Made by a program: the position numbers and the translations under genes
Notes under the pieces: model-generated
Seen by the model: the letters and a program-made list of their open reading frames with translations, nothing else
Database searches by the model: none
Told to the model about the DNA's origin: nothing
From: Spirosoma sp. SC4-14
GTDB taxonomy: Bacteria > Bacteroidota > Bacteroidia > Cytophagales > Spirosomataceae
NCBI RefSeq assembly: GCF_037201965.1
Contig: NZ_CP147519.1
Coordinates: 186,001-250,000, forward strand
Direction of reading: 5' to 3'
Length of the DNA: 64,000 nt
Shown: positions 63,336 to 64,000 of the stretch, piece after piece
Layout: each line of letters begins with the position of its first letter
Position numbering within the stretch: the first letter of the stretch is position 1

Positions 63336-64000
63336 TCACTTGCTCCCTGCTTTCGATACCGTCTTCATCTGGATTAGGTCAACCCCAAAAGCGAACGCCA
63401 TGGCAAAATAGATATACCCTTTGGGGATTTCGACGTGCAGCCCTTCGGCCACTAACGACATGCCGATAATGAGCAGAAAACACAGGGCCAGAATCTTGAA
63501 CGACGGGTGCCGGGTTATGAATTCACTGATGGGTTTAGCCGCCACCAGCATGATCCCCACCGACACCACGATGGCCGTGTACATCACCCATAGCTGGTTG
63601 ACCATGCCCACGGCCGTGATGATTGAATCCAATGAAAAAACCAGATCCAGAACCAGGACCTGAATCAACAGGTCGCGGAACGAGTTTTTGGTTGTATCAG
63701 GGGCATGGGCATCGTCGCCGAGTTCAGCGTAGTGGTAAATTTCAGCCGTGCTCTTGTAGATCAGAAACAGGCCCCCGCCCAGCAGAATCAGACCTTTCCC
63801 GCTCATGTCGATGCTGGCTACGGTAAACAGCGTCGTGTTAAGCTGCATGATCCAGGCCAGCAGGGTCAGCAGTCCCAGTCGCAAAAACATCGCCAGGCCC
63901 AGGCCCCAGTACCGGAACCGATTCCGCTGGGCGAGGGGCAGTTTACCGGCCAGAATCGAAATGAATATAACGTTGTCGATGCCCAGAATGGTCTCCAGCG
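63336..64000 (-). CDS. TerC-family integral membrane protein (5' partial)
   Basis: The frame is open past ATG 63890 to the right edge, so the N-terminus is off the window. Visible are LETILGIDNVIFISIL with the conserved acidic residues and DLLIQVLVLDLVFSLDSIIT, both typical of TerC/Alx transporters of metal or tellurite stress. Hydrophobic helices cover most of the chain. The downstream 63133-63335 interval contains nothing clear. Confidence 0.88.
   Translation of the reverse strand, partial: LETILGIDNVIFISILAGKLPLAQRNRFRYWGLGLAMFLRLGLLTLLAWIMQLNTTLFTVASIDMSGKGLILLGGGLFLIYKSTAEIYHYAELGDDAHAPDTTKNSFRDLLIQVLVLDLVFSLDSIITAVGMVNQLWVMYTAIVVSVGIMLVAAKPISEFITRHPSFKILALCFLLIIGMSLVAEGLHVEIPKGYIYFAMAFAFGVDLIQMKTVSKAGSK

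Noticed and set aside
1..64000. tRNA, rRNA or riboswitch genes
   Set aside because: I found no cloverleaf-like or conserved RNA segment that I could support by reading alone; a covariance-model search would be needed to exclude small ones.

Overview
The window looks like DNA from a member of the Bacteroidota, most likely a Cytophagales bacterium of the Spirosoma type. This rests on a CTnDOT-style conjugation operon (traE to traQ order, with a Bacteroidota relaxase and coupling protein), an alternative complex III subunit (ActC), many Bacteroidota-style lipoproteins, frequent TTG/GTG starts and weak ribosome binding sites. Species and replicon type (chromosome, ICE or megaplasmid) cannot be settled from the sequence alone.

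Region 1 (1-11.2 kb) is a defence island. A SNF2-type helicase (its 5' end lies off the window) is followed by a 1231-residue Eco57I-like adenine methyltransferase, a promoterless inverted second copy of that enzyme's C-terminal specificity region, and a small serine recombinase. Two perfect inverted repeats (21 bp and 68 bp) join the expressed and silent C-termini in the same reading frame, so inversion would swap the target-recognition half of the enzyme. A 430-residue protein of unknown function and a DUF262/DUF1524 (GmrSD-like) nuclease follow. This phase-variable restriction or defence locus is the most notable system here.

Region 2 (11.4-14.5 kb) holds two complete insertion sequences with recognisable ends and target duplications: an IS1182-like element and an IS3-family element.

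Region 3 (14.6-44.7 kb) is a conjugative element. A small DUF1896-like protein and a giant methylase-helicase fusion lie on the plus strand. A long minus-strand operon (parA/traA, a DUF3408 protein, a membrane protein, traE, traF, traG, two secreted proteins, a lipoprotein, traJ-K-L-M-N-O-Q and small membrane proteins) builds the mating channel. A plus-strand mobilisation cluster (accessory protein, relaxase, coupling protein) is divergent from parA across an AT-rich, repeat-laden intergenic region. A 130-bp repeat sits upstream of both the traE operon and the coupling-protein gene. Accessory genes follow: an M23 peptidase, a DUF3945 protein, a lipoprotein and a toprim protein. No integrase is visible.

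Region 4 (44.8-48.3 kb) is a decayed junction. A Tn3-family transposase tail is cut by a second IS3-family element, and a short coding remnant follows.

Region 5 (48.3-64 kb) looks like accessory or chromosomal DNA of higher GC. It carries actC, an OmpR/histidine-kinase pair, a UbiA-like membrane protein, a ClC channel with CBS domains, an HPP protein, an FNR-like regulator with a four-cysteine pattern, an AraC regulator, cytochrome oxidase subunit I, a hydrolase-like protein lacking its nucleophile and a 2Fe-2S ferredoxin. A patch of pseudogenes follows (uraH, a serine hydrolase and an internally inverted nhaA), then a four-helix-bundle membrane protein and a TerC-family protein running off the right edge.
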